Shown piece by piece: positions 1 through 9,103 of a stretch of 64,000 nt of DNA (position 1 is the stretch's first letter; each line of letters opens with the position of its first letter). Made by a program: the position numbers and the translations under genes. Under the pieces are notes generated by a model. The model had not been told where the DNA came from. It did not search any database and worked only from the letters and a program-made list of their open reading frames with translations. Source of the DNA: Puteibacter caeruleilacunae (GTDB taxonomy: Bacteria > Bacteroidota > Bacteroidia > Bacteroidales > Prolixibacteraceae); assembly GCA_005217565.1 (NCBI GenBank), contig SJCO01000005.1, forward strand, positions 248,001-312,000. Direction: 5' to 3'.

Positions 1-434
1 TACAGATGGGGAAAGGAATGATTGAACGTCCAGTTCATTTGCTTGATGGTGTGACAGAGGTGTTGGAGAAGCTGCAAGGACGCTACAAACTTATTACCAT
101 TACAAAAGGTGATTTGCTTGATCAGAATAGAAAGCTAAGAAAGGCTGGACTTGCTGATTATTTTACTGATTTCATTGTGGTTAATGAGAAGGATGAAAGC
201 ACTTATACTGGGATTCTGGAAAAGTATCGTGTAGATCCAAAGCATTTCTTTATGGTGGGTAATTCAATGAAGTCGGATGTTATTCCTGCATTGGAAATTG
301 GTGCGCATGCTGCTCATATCCCGTTTCGATATACCTGGCAACACGAACTTGCCGAGCATAATGGAAGGTATGAGAACCTCTACGAATTAAAGCATATGTG
401 TGAATTACTTAATATTGATTTGTTGAAAGGTTAA
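1..434 (+). CDS. HAD-family hydrolase, 3' part only
   Basis: This is the C-terminal part of a haloacid dehalogenase-type phosphatase; the reading frame is open at the left edge, so the true start lies outside. The visible part keeps the second and third HAD motifs: the IT-ITKG segment (Thr and Lys of motifs II/III) and MVGNSMKSDVIPALEIG, the acidic motif IV that binds Mg. The N-terminal DxDx(T/V) nucleophile motif is not in the window. HAD proteins of this shape dephosphorylate small phosphorylated metabolites in the cytoplasm; the substrate cannot be named. The gene is followed by a repeat-rich gap and faces glmS convergently. Confidence 0.85.
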   Translation, partial: QMGKGMIERPVHLLDGVTEVLEKLQGRYKLITITKGDLLDQNRKLRKAGLADYFTDFIVVNEKDESTYTGILEKYRVDPKHFFMVGNSMKSDVIPALEIGAHAAHIPFRYTWQHELAEHNGRYENLYELKHMCELLNIDLLKG

Positions 435-833
435 ACGGTGATGGCGTTTCCAGGGAGACCAGAAACGGAATACGCTTCGATGAATCAAATGATAAAAAGG
501 TAATAGGTTCCAAGTTTCACGTTCCAGTTCGGCTAGCGCCTCAAGGTTCCATTCAAAGAGGTACATCTGGAAGCATCCGATAGAACTTATAGCGTGTTGG
601 TGTTTTGACGTTCCAGATTGTGCCTAGATGTTACTTTCTCGGTAGGTTTTAAACCTCATAGAACTCAAAGGAAGCACAGAGTTCACAGAGAATAAAGCTA
701 ATGCATCAGCAAGCTGACCCACAGCTTTAGAACACAGAGACGTTCTTAGTTGCAGCCGTTTGGGGCGGCAAATGTTTGTAGCAATAAAGGATATAAATAA
801 CCACCTCTCACCCCGTAACTTCAGCGCACCATC
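435..833. repeat. Intergenic outer repeat module next to stem-loop copy A
   Basis: About 400 bp without a gene. On the minus strand it carries phrases that recur beside other stem-loop copies. TGATGCATTAGC followed by CTCTGTG and TTTGAGT (about 650-720) matches 24950-25020 next to copy C. The stretch around 500-610, with CCAAGTTTCACGTTCCAG and TAGCGTGTTGG, resembles 6150-6270 and 61240-61330. I see no coding potential. Confidence 0.5.
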
Positions 834-1025
834 GGCCTCTTGAAAAAAGGGAGTGATTTAGCAGCGGTTTGGTTAGTGAGATTGGGTAACTGAGAACTTT
901 ATTCGTAGATCCCCCAGCCGAACTTAGCAAACGCAGTAAATCGATTGCTTTTTCAGGCAGCCTTGACTTTTTTGCTTCGTTTTTGTGGTAAAACAAAAAT
1001 GAAGAGCCAGTCCGGCTGGAGGACA
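834..1025 (-). repeat. Dispersed stem-loop element, copy A
   Basis: Read on the minus strand, the element starts with a short GC-rich inverted repeat (CCAGCCGGACTGG) 4 nt after the glmS stop. A tail with CTTCATTTTTG and AAAACGAAGCAAAAAA follows, then a long imperfect hairpin (arms about 911-962 and 834-888) capped near GAATAAAGTTC. The arms pair GGCTGCCTGAAAAAG with CTTTTTTCAAGAGGCC. It is homologous to copies B to F. A 72-codon open frame across it reflects the repeat, not a gene. Confidence 0.85.
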
Positions 1026-1029
1026 TTAA

Positions 1030-2850
1030 TTATTCTACCGTAACAGACTTGGCCAGATTACGGGGTTGATCCACGTTGCATCCTCTTGCTAATGCCATAT
1101 GATATGAAAACAGCTGTAATGGTATTGCCGATGTTATAGGCGACAATAAATCAATAGTCTTCGGTATCTCGATACAGTGATCAGCAATTGCTTTTATTTC
1201 AGTATCACCTTCATTAACTATAGCAATGATTTTACCTTTACGAGCTTGTATCTCTTTGATGTTAGAAATCATCTTGGAGTAATTCTCCTGGTCTGTGGCT
1301 ATTGCAATAGTCGGAAAATTCCAGTCGATCAATGCAATAGGACCGTGTTTCATTTCCGCACCAGGGTATCCTTCAGCATGAATATATGAGATTTCCTTCA
1401 ACTTTAATGCCCCTTCTAAGGCACTAGGGAAGTTTACTCCTCGTCCCAGATATAAGAAATTGTTTACATAGGCATATTTCGATACGATACTTGTAATCTG
1501 TTCGTCGAGCTGACTACCCAGGTTGTTTATCGTAACAGGAAGTGCATGTAATGCATCTACCAATGCTGATGTGTCGTATGTTTTTTCTCCTTTTAGATTG
1601 GCCAAAAAGATAGCTAATTGGAAGAAGATCGATATTTGTGAAGTATACGCCTTTGTTGAGGCAACTCCCACTTCAGTGCCAGCATTTAGGAACAATTGTG
1701 CATCAGTTTCACGTGTAATGGTAGAGTGTGGAACATTACATATCGCGATGGTTGTTGCACCTGATGCTGCAGCCATGCTATTCGCAGCCAATGTATCTGC
1801 AGTTTCTCCCGACTGTGAAACAGAGATCACTACGTCTCCTTTGCGAATTACAGGATTACGGTATCTGAACTCAGAAGCATATTCTACTTCTACCGGAATA
1901 CGTGCAATACGTTCAATAAAGTATTCTCCTACCAATCCAGCGTGCCATGACGTACCACAAGCAGATACAATGATTCTGTTTGCGTTGATTAATGTCTCTG
2001 CCAAATGAGCCAACGGACCGTCAACTGACGGATGTAAGTCTTCAATAAAGCTATCGCGCAAAGTTGTTGGTTGCTCAATGATTTCTTTCAGCATGTAGTG
2101 GTCGTAGCCATTCTTTTCAAGATTCCAGCTTGAGCGGTTATGACTAACACGTTCTGGAGTGATGTTATTTCCCTCTAAATCGCAGATGCTAACATTGTTT
2201 TCATCTAAAAGAATTAGGTGATGATCATCAGGATAAATTACCTTATTGGTAAGCGTTGCAATGGCTGCAAGATCTGAAGCCAGATAGGTACCCTGCTCAT
2301 TTTGTCCGATAACCAGTGGACTCTTACTGCGAATGGCATATACCTTCCCTGGATCTAGATTATTGATTAGTGCAAAGGCGTAACTTCCTTCTAATTCAGC
2401 ACAGGATAGTTTTATGGCCTGTTGCACATTTTGAGTCTCAACATACTTCGATTCGATAAGATTCAAAAGTACCTCTGAATCGGTATCACTATGAAATACA
2501 AAGCCTTTTTCTTTTAATTGAATTTTCAGAGCTTCATAGTTTTCAATAATGCCATTATGGACTAAAGCAAACATCCCTGAATTCGATAGATGAGGGTGTG
2601 CATTTACTTCGTTAGGCTCTCCATGTGTTGCCCAACGGGTGTGAGCAATACCACAATTCCCATTTAATGCATTGCTATTAATTGATTGTCTTAATGATGC
2701 TATATTTCCAACACTCTTGTGTATCTGTATCTTGCCGTTTAATACCGCCAGACCTGCACTGTCATATCCTCTGTATTCGAGTTTCTCCAAGCCTTCGATC
2801 AATAAGTTTTGTGCAGCTATTGATCCCGAATATCCTACTATTCCGCACAT
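1030..2850 (-). CDS. glmS: Glutamine-fructose-6-phosphate aminotransferase (isomerizing)
   Basis: Converts fructose 6-phosphate and glutamine to glucosamine 6-phosphate, the entry into peptidoglycan and LPS amino sugars; cytoplasmic. The protein has 606 residues, the usual family length. It starts MCGIVGYSG, whose Cys2 is the glutaminase nucleophile after removal of Met1. The class II amidotransferase domain covers about 1-220 (HTRWATHG, HNGIIEN). Two SIS sugar isomerase domains follow (CGTSWHAG, SVSQSGETADT, LGRGVNFPSALEGALKLKE), and it ends in the conserved QPRNLAKSVTVE. It begins 5 bp after the DUF4954 gene, so the two are probably one transcript. No glmS ribozyme-like leader is visible, nor is there room for one. 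Stem-loop copy A begins 4 nt after its stop. Confidence 0.97.
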   Translation of the reverse strand: MCGIVGYSGSIAAQNLLIEGLEKLEYRGYDSAGLAVLNGKIQIHKSVGNIASLRQSINSNALNGNCGIAHTRWATHGEPNEVNAHPHLSNSGMFALVHNGIIENYEALKIQLKEKGFVFHSDTDSEVLLNLIESKYVETQNVQQAIKLSCAELEGSYAFALINNLDPGKVYAIRSKSPLVIGQNEQGTYLASDLAAIATLTNKVIYPDDHHLILLDENNVSICDLEGNNITPERVSHNRSSWNLEKNGYDHYMLKEIIEQPTTLRDSFIEDLHPSVDGPLAHLAETLINANRIIVSACGTSWHAGLVGEYFIERIARIPVEVEYASEFRYRNPVIRKGDVVISVSQSGETADTLAANSMAAASGATTIAICNVPHSTITRETDAQLFLNAGTEVGVASTKAYTSQISIFFQLAIFLANLKGEKTYDTSALVDALHALPVTINNLGSQLDEQITSIVSKYAYVNNFLYLGRGVNFPSALEGALKLKEISYIHAEGYPGAEMKHGPIALIDWNFPTIAIATDQENYSKMISNIKEIQARKGKIIAIVNEGDTEIKAIADHCIEIPKTIDLLSPITSAIPLQLFSYHMALARGCNVDQPRNLAKSVTVE

Positions 2851-2855
2851 AGTAT

Positions 2856-4886
2856 CTAATTTGATTGTTTTTGTATATCGATAATTTCCTGCATCCTGGC
2901 GATTACATCGTTCCCCAGATTTTCTTTCTTAGTCATATGTTCTTTGATTGCTTTGACAGTATCGTTGGTTTCAAATTCTCCACGTACAACTTCAAAGTCA
3001 AGCTCTTTTACTTCTTCTCCTCCATCAACACCGAAGCCTGTTCTCTTAAGCATAGAGAACTCTTTTTGTGCATCAGCATAAAGTAGTCGATCGATTTCAA
3101 GAACACTTTTTTTCCAGTTTTCTGTTATAATGATTACATCTTCAACGGTAAATTCTTCAATTGATTTACCATAGAATTCAGTAAACACATTGCTTGCCCA
3201 TGTCCATTCGTAATTGTAATAGTTGTCGTGAATCGATTTTAATACAGCATCGGCTTCTTCAAGACTTTGGATACTTGATTCTTCTATGGCATTCAGCAAT
3301 TGCTTCAATGCTTTTGCAGGACAAATTAGCCCTGATAAATCAATCCATTGTCCTGTTCCGATAGGTGTGTCAGGCTTTAGAATCTCCCTAATTCGTTCAT
3401 TTGAATTAGGATTCTTGTTTTGTAGTCTGGTAATCAATGAGTTTCCTAGGAACTTCCAGATTGCCATTTTATATAACTCTATACCTTTTTTTAAGGCGCT
3501 ACGCTTAATTTTTAAACCTTGGTATGAATACTCTTCTGCACTCTTTCCTGAAGCTGATTCAATGTCGTTCAAAAGTTTGATTCCATTAAGCATCTTTTGA
3601 ACGGTATAAGGACTAAGTAAGTTGAAGTTGATATGGTCTAACTTGTTAGGATCCTTACGGTTGTCACGTTTGGGCCATTTCTGCGTGTCACGAATTGTTC
3701 CTATACTTTTCAGGTTAACAGCAGGGGCTAGTATACTTTCGTCTTTACTCTCAATTAGATAAGAGAATGGAAAGTCAGAAGTATCAGAATGCTTGTAGTG
3801 ACGTCCCATTACCAATGAGAATGCACCTACTCTTGATGGCCACAAGATATAAGAGTTACTTGTGGTTTTTGCACCTCTTTCAAGAATCCCCTGATGTAAC
3901 GGTCCTAGCTTGTATAAATGGTTACTCTGGTTTGATCCACTACCAGCATTCAGGAATGAGAATAATCCTGCAATAAGTAGGGTCGATTTGTGGTGTGTTA
4001 CCGTGTATGGTCCCGCGAAGATCGAACATGCTTCTCCATGAAATCCCTGACAATTGGCAAAGAACAATGAATTCTCAGCGGAATAGTGCTTGTCGAGAAT
4101 ACATCCTTGTCCAATAAAGCAGTGCGATACCAATGTGGCATCCATAACTTTAGAGCCGGAACTAATGATAAAGTCATCCATGATAACATCATGTCCAATT
4201 GATATTGGATCTTCTTTTGTACTGTTGATGCTTCCATTTTGCAATTTACACACTCCTTCAAGGCTCGCATGAGGACCAATCTTTACATTGCGAATGTTCT
4301 CGCAGTTAATGATGTGTGCTCCATAGCCTATATAACCTTTGGTGTCGGTGATATAACTTACATAGTTTTGTACCAAACTCTCAAGTTTTTCGATTACCTT
4401 AACTCGATGGCGATAGAGTGACAGGATATAGGCCATATGGGCCGACAAGTGGTCGTATATAGGAATCTCACGACCTCCACCTTCGTTGATTGTCTGTACT
4501 CTGGTGCCGTTACCAAAGGCACATTTCCCTTCAACTGCTAGTTGGTTGATATTATGAATTACTGCACGAGGAGCAATATTATAATTGGCGATGTAACTGT
4601 TGACGTTATAAATTAATACATTGTCACCAATGTTGCAATTGTGTAGTCGTGCATTATATATACCTGTCTCAAAGCGGATACCCCCAAATAGGGTAATGGT
4701 TTCATCAAATTTACCTAACCTTACATGCCCCGAGAAATTTGAGTTTCTTATCCTATCGGGGATGAAATCGTCAGTAACTTCAATTAAAGTCCAATCTTCT
4801 GAAGAACACCCTTGCATTACCAACTGACCTATGTCCTCATTGGTTAGCTTGCGAAAGGTTGCTTTTGTTAATGTTCTGTTTTCCAT
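2856..4886 (-). CDS. DUF4954 family left-handed beta-helix protein
   Basis: A 676-residue protein of the Bacteroidota DUF4954 family, with no signal peptide. Residues about 45-330 show the irregular hexapeptide periodicity of a left-handed parallel beta-helix (IGDNVLIYN, IGPHASLEGVCKL, IGHDVIMDDFIISSGSK), the fold of GlmU-type acyltransferases and sugar-nucleotide enzymes. The C-terminal 300 residues are helical and charged. No experimentally defined reaction is known to me. The gene lies 5 bp upstream of glmS, which together with the fold suggests a role in amino-sugar or nucleotide-sugar metabolism; that is inference. A -7 promoter box sits close before the start. Confidence 0.85.
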   Translation of the reverse strand: MENRTLTKATFRKLTNEDIGQLVMQGCSSEDWTLIEVTDDFIPDRIRNSNFSGHVRLGKFDETITLFGGIRFETGIYNARLHNCNIGDNVLIYNVNSYIANYNIAPRAVIHNINQLAVEGKCAFGNGTRVQTINEGGGREIPIYDHLSAHMAYILSLYRHRVKVIEKLESLVQNYVSYITDTKGYIGYGAHIINCENIRNVKIGPHASLEGVCKLQNGSINSTKEDPISIGHDVIMDDFIISSGSKVMDATLVSHCFIGQGCILDKHYSAENSLFFANCQGFHGEACSIFAGPYTVTHHKSTLLIAGLFSFLNAGSGSNQSNHLYKLGPLHQGILERGAKTTSNSYILWPSRVGAFSLVMGRHYKHSDTSDFPFSYLIESKDESILAPAVNLKSIGTIRDTQKWPKRDNRKDPNKLDHINFNLLSPYTVQKMLNGIKLLNDIESASGKSAEEYSYQGLKIKRSALKKGIELYKMAIWKFLGNSLITRLQNKNPNSNERIREILKPDTPIGTGQWIDLSGLICPAKALKQLLNAIEESSIQSLEEADAVLKSIHDNYYNYEWTWASNVFTEFYGKSIEEFTVEDVIIITENWKKSVLEIDRLLYADAQKEFSMLKRTGFGVDGGEEVKELDFEVVRGEFETNDTVKAIKEHMTKKENLGNDVIARMQEIIDIQKQSN

Positions 4887-4903
4887 GACGAATTATTTTT
4901 AAT

Positions 4904-4911
4904 CAAAAATA
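4904..4911 (-). promoter_or_regulatory. -7 promoter box for the DUF4954-glmS unit
   Basis: TATTTTTG on the minus strand matches the Bacteroidota -7 consensus TAnnTTTG and lies 18 nt before the DUF4954 start. No clear -33 TTG is seen, so the leader would be very short. Confidence 0.45.
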
Positions 4912-4952
4912 GATAAACGTCATGTTTTGTTTGCTTATTGATACCTAATATA

Positions 4953-5070
4953 AACCTAACTAATTATAGGGGTAACATAACAATTTAAATTAAAGAGTCA
5001 ATATAATAGAGTATTAGGGCGATGGGAAAACCTAACAAAAAATCTAAATAACTTTATGGAAACCTAACAT
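4953..5070. promoter_or_regulatory. Three AAACCTAAC motifs between DUF4954 and the PAS regulator
   Basis: AAACCTAAC occurs at about 4954, 5031 and 5061 in the 183-bp gap downstream of the PAS/LuxR-type regulator and upstream of DUF4954. The same motif in reverse (TGTTAGGTTT) occurs at about 34305 and 34723. It could be a regulator binding site; no protein can be assigned. Confidence 0.3.
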
Positions 5071-6062
5071 TAAATTGTAGAAATGAAATCAGAAAGACGT
5101 GTTTCACGTGATAAATTCAGTTTTTTTCGTAGTCTGATTCTCGAAATTTCAGCACTTTTGGGGGTTATATTCATTAGGTGTGCGATTTCTTTTGTGCTTA
5201 AATTTAATCTAAGATAAGCGCAGAGTTTTTTATCCTTAACCGTAAGGGTAGGGAATTTTTGTGAGATGCGATCGAAGAATCCAGGGTATAACTTCTCAAA
5301 ATGTAGTTTGAAGGCATCCCAACTCTTCTGCGCATTAAAATCTATTTCAATAGCTGAGAGAATATCCTTGATCTTAGGCTGTAAATGTGAAGGTGTTGTG
5401 TTCAGAATTACCTTTAGATTCTTATGAATGTATTGAATTAGCTCATTCTTCTGAGAAATAATCAACAATGAAGACACCAATTCTCGATCCTTGCTTTCAA
5501 GATCTTCTTTATATTTAACCTTTGCTTTGGTTTCCCATTGTTTACTATCTGTTAGATTTTTGATCTGGCCAAGTGCCATCATCAGTCGACTAATATCACG
5601 AATAGAACCGCGATGCCCTAGGTATTTTCCATCACTATTATAAACAGCTTTACAATTTAGTTCGCACCACTTTAATTGCTTGGTTCTGGTTAGAATTCTG
5701 AATTCAAGTGATTTACCAATATTAATGAAATTGAGTGTATTGTAGATGAACTGTCGATATTGCTCTTCATCCTGAGGGTAAAGGATATTATAAATAAGGT
5801 TTTTGTCTTGCATGAATTCCTCGGCAGTGTGACCTGTTATGTTTTTACAAGAGGGAGACATGTAAATAAAATCACCCTCGGGATTTAGCCAAAACTCCCA
5901 GTCGTGTGCAAAATCAGCAATGAATTGATATTTCTGTTTATCTGTCTGAAGATCTGAGTTCTCAACTTGCAGAAAGAATTTTTCCTCTTGGAGTTTTGCA
6001 TTTTTTTCCTCAAGTTCATCAACCTTTGTCTGTAAAATATCTAACTGTTTCTGGACATTCAT
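5070..6062 (-). CDS. PAS-domain transcriptional regulator with LuxR-type HTH
   Basis: A 330-residue cytoplasmic regulator. Residues about 1-42 form a coiled coil rich in K, E and L. Residues about 45-170 are a PAS domain with a PAC-like end (FIYMSPSCKNITGH, LGHRGSIRDISRL). A helical linker follows, and the last 65 residues are a LuxR/GerE-like helix-turn-helix (LTVKDKKLCAYLRLNLSTKEIAHLMNITPKSAEISRIRLRKKLNL is the segment, at about 273-317). No transmembrane segment, kinase or receiver domain is present, so the PAS domain probably senses a cytoplasmic ligand or redox state. It is transcribed alone, upstream of DUF4954-glmS. The inducer and targets are unknown. Confidence 0.85.
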   Translation of the reverse strand: MNVQKQLDILQTKVDELEEKNAKLQEEKFFLQVENSDLQTDKQKYQFIADFAHDWEFWLNPEGDFIYMSPSCKNITGHTAEEFMQDKNLIYNILYPQDEEQYRQFIYNTLNFINIGKSLEFRILTRTKQLKWCELNCKAVYNSDGKYLGHRGSIRDISRLMMALGQIKNLTDSKQWETKAKVKYKEDLESKDRELVSSLLIISQKNELIQYIHKNLKVILNTTPSHLQPKIKDILSAIEIDFNAQKSWDAFKLHFEKLYPGFFDRISQKFPTLTVKDKKLCAYLRLNLSTKEIAHLMNITPKSAEISRIRLRKKLNLSRETRLSDFISTI

Positions 6063-6308
6063 CGCCTTGCTGTTATTTGTTTTGTTAGGGTGAATTTACA
6101 TATAAAATAAACAGCAAGCAAGGAACGAAAGAGGAACACCGAAAACCGGAGAAGGTTTCAGTTCGGTTACCTCACAGTTTCTGGTTTCATGTATAAAGTT
6201 TCAAGCAGCGCCGGAAACACATGTTAGCGTCCGAAGGACCTGACAGCGTGTTAAAGATTTAGCATGATGTGTTCTAGGTTCAAAGCATGAGGCCTTCGCA
6301 ACCGAATT
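6063..6308. repeat. Outer repeat module next to stem-loop copy B
   Basis: Non-coding. Minus-strand phrases such as AACACGCTGTCAGGTCC, GGACGCTAACATGTG and CTTGAAAC recur beside copies D and F (about 42780-42860 and 61240-61330), in the same position outside the hairpin. Confidence 0.45.
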
Positions 6309-6478
6309 GGCCTCCTGAAAAAAGCAACTGTAATAAATCGATTGCTTTTTTCAGGCAGCCTTGACTTTTTTGTCTCGTTTTTGCGTCAAGTCACCGCATT
6401 TGGCAAATGCTATATCAAAAAGAAACAGTGTTGTTTCTTAAGAGGCAAAAATGAAGAGCCCGTCCGGCATGAGGACAG
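6309..6478 (-). repeat. Dispersed stem-loop element, copy B (compact, with insert)
   Basis: The inner part of the hairpin is missing and the remaining arms form a perfect 14-bp stem: CCTGAAAAAAGCAA (6314-6327) against TTGCTTTTTTCAGG (6342-6355). The element tail is interrupted by about 60 bp that itself holds two small hairpins: GCATTTG-g-CAAATGC near 6397 and AAGAAACA-gt-TGTTTCTT near 6420. The GC-rich end (GCCGGACGGGC) lies 2 nt after the argF stop. Confidence 0.8.
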
Positions 6479-6479
6479 A

Positions 6480-7478
6480 TTACCCTAATGTCGCAACCAT
6501 CACTGCTTTAATCGTGTGCATACGATTTTCTGCTTGATCGAAGACGATTGAATGATCACTTTCAAATACATCTTCGCTAACCTCCATCGATTCAATACCA
6601 AACTTTTGATATATCTCTTCACCAACAGTAGTTTCTCGATTGTGGAAGGCTGGCAGACAATGAAGGAATTTAACCTTTGGATTATTCGTCATGCCGATTA
6701 CTTCTCCATTAACCTGATATGGTTTTAATAGCTCAATTCTTTCAGCCCATACTTCAGCTGGTTCTCCCATTGATACCCAAACATCGGTGTATAGGAAATC
6801 GCAATCTTTTACAGCCTCTGCAACATCTTCTGTAATGGTAATCTTAGCGCCTGTAGACTTGGCAATTTTCATACACTCGTCAACAAGTTCTTGCTCCGGC
6901 TGGCAGGCTTTTGGTGCTGCTGCTCTGAAGTCCATACCCATTTTAGCTGCTCCAACCATAAGGGAGTTACCCATATTATTGCGAGCATCCCCTAAATAAC
7001 AGAACTTAATCTGATGCATCGGCTTATCAGTATTTTCCATAATCGTTAGGAAATCCGCCAATATCTGTGTTGGATGAAACTCATTTGTTAAGCCATTCCA
7101 TACAGGAACACCCGCATATTCGGCTAATTCTTCAACAATTGCTTGTCCGTAACCACGATATTCAATTCCATCATACATGCGACCAAGCACTCTTGCAGTA
7201 TCTTTCATCGATTCTTTATGCCCGATTTGTGATCCTGAAGGTCCAAGGTAAGTAACATGAGCTCCTTGATCATATGCTGCAACTTCAAAAGCACAGCGGG
7301 TACGTGTAGATGACTTTTCAAAGATCAATGCGATATTTTTACCAGTTAGCATTGGCTGTTCTGTACCTGAGTATTTGGCTTGTTTTAGATTTAAAGACAG
7401 GTCCAAAAGGAATTTAATTTCTTTTGGGGTGAAATCTAATAATGTTAAAAAGTTTCTGTTTTTTAAATTGAATGCCAT
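6480..7478 (-). CDS. argF: Ornithine carbamoyltransferase, probably catabolic
   Basis: Interconverts ornithine plus carbamoyl phosphate with citrulline. The protein has 332 residues. Family signatures are [13 protein letters not shown] (carbamoyl-phosphate loop, about 55-67), [10 protein letters not shown], the SMG loop in DVWVSMGE, and HCLPAFH, which holds the catalytic Cys. It follows carbamate kinase by 18 bp in the same direction. That pairing is typical of the catabolic (arcB-like) enzyme, which cleaves citrulline phosphorolytically so that the kinase can make ATP. Arginine deiminase is not in the window. Stem-loop copy B starts directly after the stop codon. Confidence 0.93.
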   Translation of the reverse strand: MAFNLKNRNFLTLLDFTPKEIKFLLDLSLNLKQAKYSGTEQPMLTGKNIALIFEKSSTRTRCAFEVAAYDQGAHVTYLGPSGSQIGHKESMKDTARVLGRMYDGIEYRGYGQAIVEELAEYAGVPVWNGLTNEFHPTQILADFLTIMENTDKPMHQIKFCYLGDARNNMGNSLMVGAAKMGMDFRAAAPKACQPEQELVDECMKIAKSTGAKITITEDVAEAVKDCDFLYTDVWVSMGEPAEVWAERIELLKPYQVNGEVIGMTNNPKVKFLHCLPAFHNRETTVGEEIYQKFGIESMEVSEDVFESDHSIVFDQAENRMHTIKAVMVATLG

Positions 7479-7496
7479 AGTGATTGATTTTTAGCT

Positions 7497-8447
7497 TTAT
7501 TCGTAATTCATTGTAATTTTAGATCCATAAGAACGATCTTCCAGTTTCGTTGCTTCTGTGATCACACTCTTTTGTCCTCCGTTTTCAACAAACCTTAGGC
7601 AGGCTTTAATTTTCGGAGCCATCGTTCCTTCGGCAAAAGTCCCTGCTTCAAGGTGTTTCATGGTGTCTTTGTAATCTAAAAACTCTAGTTTCTCTTGAGA
7701 AGGAAGACCAAAATCTTTGTAGATATATGGAACATCGGTTAGGATATAAAACTCATCTGCTTTAATTTGATTGGCCAATAGTGATGATGCTTTGTCCTTG
7801 TCGATTACTGCGTCTAATGTGCGTAGCGTATTTTCATCTTGGTAGACAGGTATACCTCCACCTCCCGCAGCAATAACAATATTGCCTTGTCGTACAAGGG
7901 TTTCTATAGTATCCTTATTAAAGATACTTAATGGCTCTGGCGACGATACAACTCTTCGCATACCTCCTTTTACTTTCGAGGTTGGTTTAAAGAGCCAATT
8001 CTTCTCTTTGGCAAGTTGTTCAGCTTCCTCAGAAGAGTATATTTTGCCAATTCTTTTTGATGGATTCTGAAATGCAGGGTCATCAGGATTTACTTCCACC
8101 ATGGTTACCAGGGTTATGATCTCCTTTTTGATGTTGTGTTTTAACAGCACATTGCGCATCATGCGTTCAATCATATAACCGATTCCGCCCTGACTGTCGG
8201 CTACGCAGACGTCTAACGGCATGGAAGATATGTTATAGAGTTGTTCTCCTGCGTCATTTCGCAGTAAGATATTACCAACCTGAGGACCATTACCATGGGT
8301 AATTACCAAATCATATCCATCCTTAATTAAGTAAACCAGGTTTTCCAGCGTGGCTGTAGTGTTAGCCTCCTGCTGTTCAATTGTTCCTTGCTCATTCCCT
8401 CTTAAAAGTGCGTTTCCTCCAAGAGCAACAACAGCTAGTTTTCTCAT
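7497..8447 (-). CDS. arcC: Carbamate kinase
   Basis: Transfers phosphate between carbamoyl phosphate and ADP, giving ATP, CO2 and ammonia in the catabolic direction. The 316-residue protein has the amino acid kinase fold: VVALGGNALL at the N-terminus, ITHGNGPQVGN, the KGGMRRVVSSPEP segment and IAAGGGGIPV. It is first in a two-gene unit with argF. A -7 box (8480-8487) lies 33 nt upstream. With ornithine carbamoyltransferase it gives substrate-level ATP from citrulline or arginine. Confidence 0.95.
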   Translation of the reverse strand: MRKLAVVALGGNALLRGNEQGTIEQQEANTTATLENLVYLIKDGYDLVITHGNGPQVGNILLRNDAGEQLYNISSMPLDVCVADSQGGIGYMIERMMRNVLLKHNIKKEIITLVTMVEVNPDDPAFQNPSKRIGKIYSSEEAEQLAKEKNWLFKPTSKVKGGMRRVVSSPEPLSIFNKDTIETLVRQGNIVIAAGGGGIPVYQDENTLRTLDAVIDKDKASSLLANQIKADEFYILTDVPYIYKDFGLPSQEKLEFLDYKDTMKHLEAGTFAEGTMAPKIKACLRFVENGGQKSVITEATKLEDRSYGSKITMNYE

Positions 8448-8479
8448 ATTATCATCTTTTAAGGTTAGTACAGGCTATA

Positions 8480-8487
8480 CAAACATA
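8480..8487 (-). promoter_or_regulatory. -7 promoter box for arcC-argF
   Basis: TATGTTTG on the minus strand matches TAnnTTTG, 33 nt before the arcC start. No convincing -33 element is seen. Confidence 0.45.
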
Positions 8488-9103
8488 AAATATTTAAGTT
8501 GATTTGGTTTAGTTATAAATGTGATTTATGTTGGGTTTTTAGATGTTATAAAACAAGCAAACCCCTATTCTATCCACCCACTGCAGGGAAATCGCTGTTT
8601 AAGTTATGATACACTTTTCAGCATATTATCGAGAAAAATATTTAAGCACATTTAGCCTACTTTACATACACTTTTATACCGATTCTCTACAAAGTTATAG
8701 AGATTCCCTACAAAATCCCTAGTCTTTCCTAGGAGTTTCTAAGGAAGGGGTGAGGCAGGGGTAAGGAGGGTTTAAGGGCAAGGTGGATCCAGAAATATCT
8801 AAATCATTACTCCCGGAAAAAATATTACTGAACAACAAGTGTGTATCTGCTGCTTTGTAATGATAAGCATCTGGAGATATTATTATTCGCTTAAAAACGA
8901 TTTCCGAGGGTGATGAACCCACAATATTCTAATAATGTATATTGCTAAAAATCATCACATCTAATCATGTTGTTTCTTGTTGATTACAAATATTGTTAAA
9001 AAAGATTACAAATTGCTTGCCTTACTCTCTTCAATAGGTTGAACATTTTCCTTAATTTTGTAGGAGGAATGACAATAATTAACCTTTGATCCCAGTTTTT
9101 GAT
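8488..9103. other. Intergenic region between arcC and ftsK
   Basis: No credible gene; the only open frame (67 codons, minus) has no family features. Small imperfect palindromes occur, such as TCTCTAcaaagttaTAGAGA at about 8682-8701. A TAATTTTG -7-like box at 9053-9060 is a weak candidate ftsK promoter. Confidence 0.4.

Noticed and set aside
808-1026. Small open frame across stem-loop copy A (similar frames at 24547-24926, 43031-43309, 61425-61735)
   Set aside because: They recur only because the DNA repeat recurs; they run in different frames and arms, lack ribosome-binding context, and substitutions preserve base pairing rather than residues.
2851-2855. glmS ribozyme leader
   Set aside because: Only 5 bp separate DUF4954 from glmS, and no ribozyme core precedes the operon.
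8719-8922. 67-codon minus-strand frame
   Set aside because: No family features, unusual composition, and no promoter; lies in an intergenic region with small palindromes.
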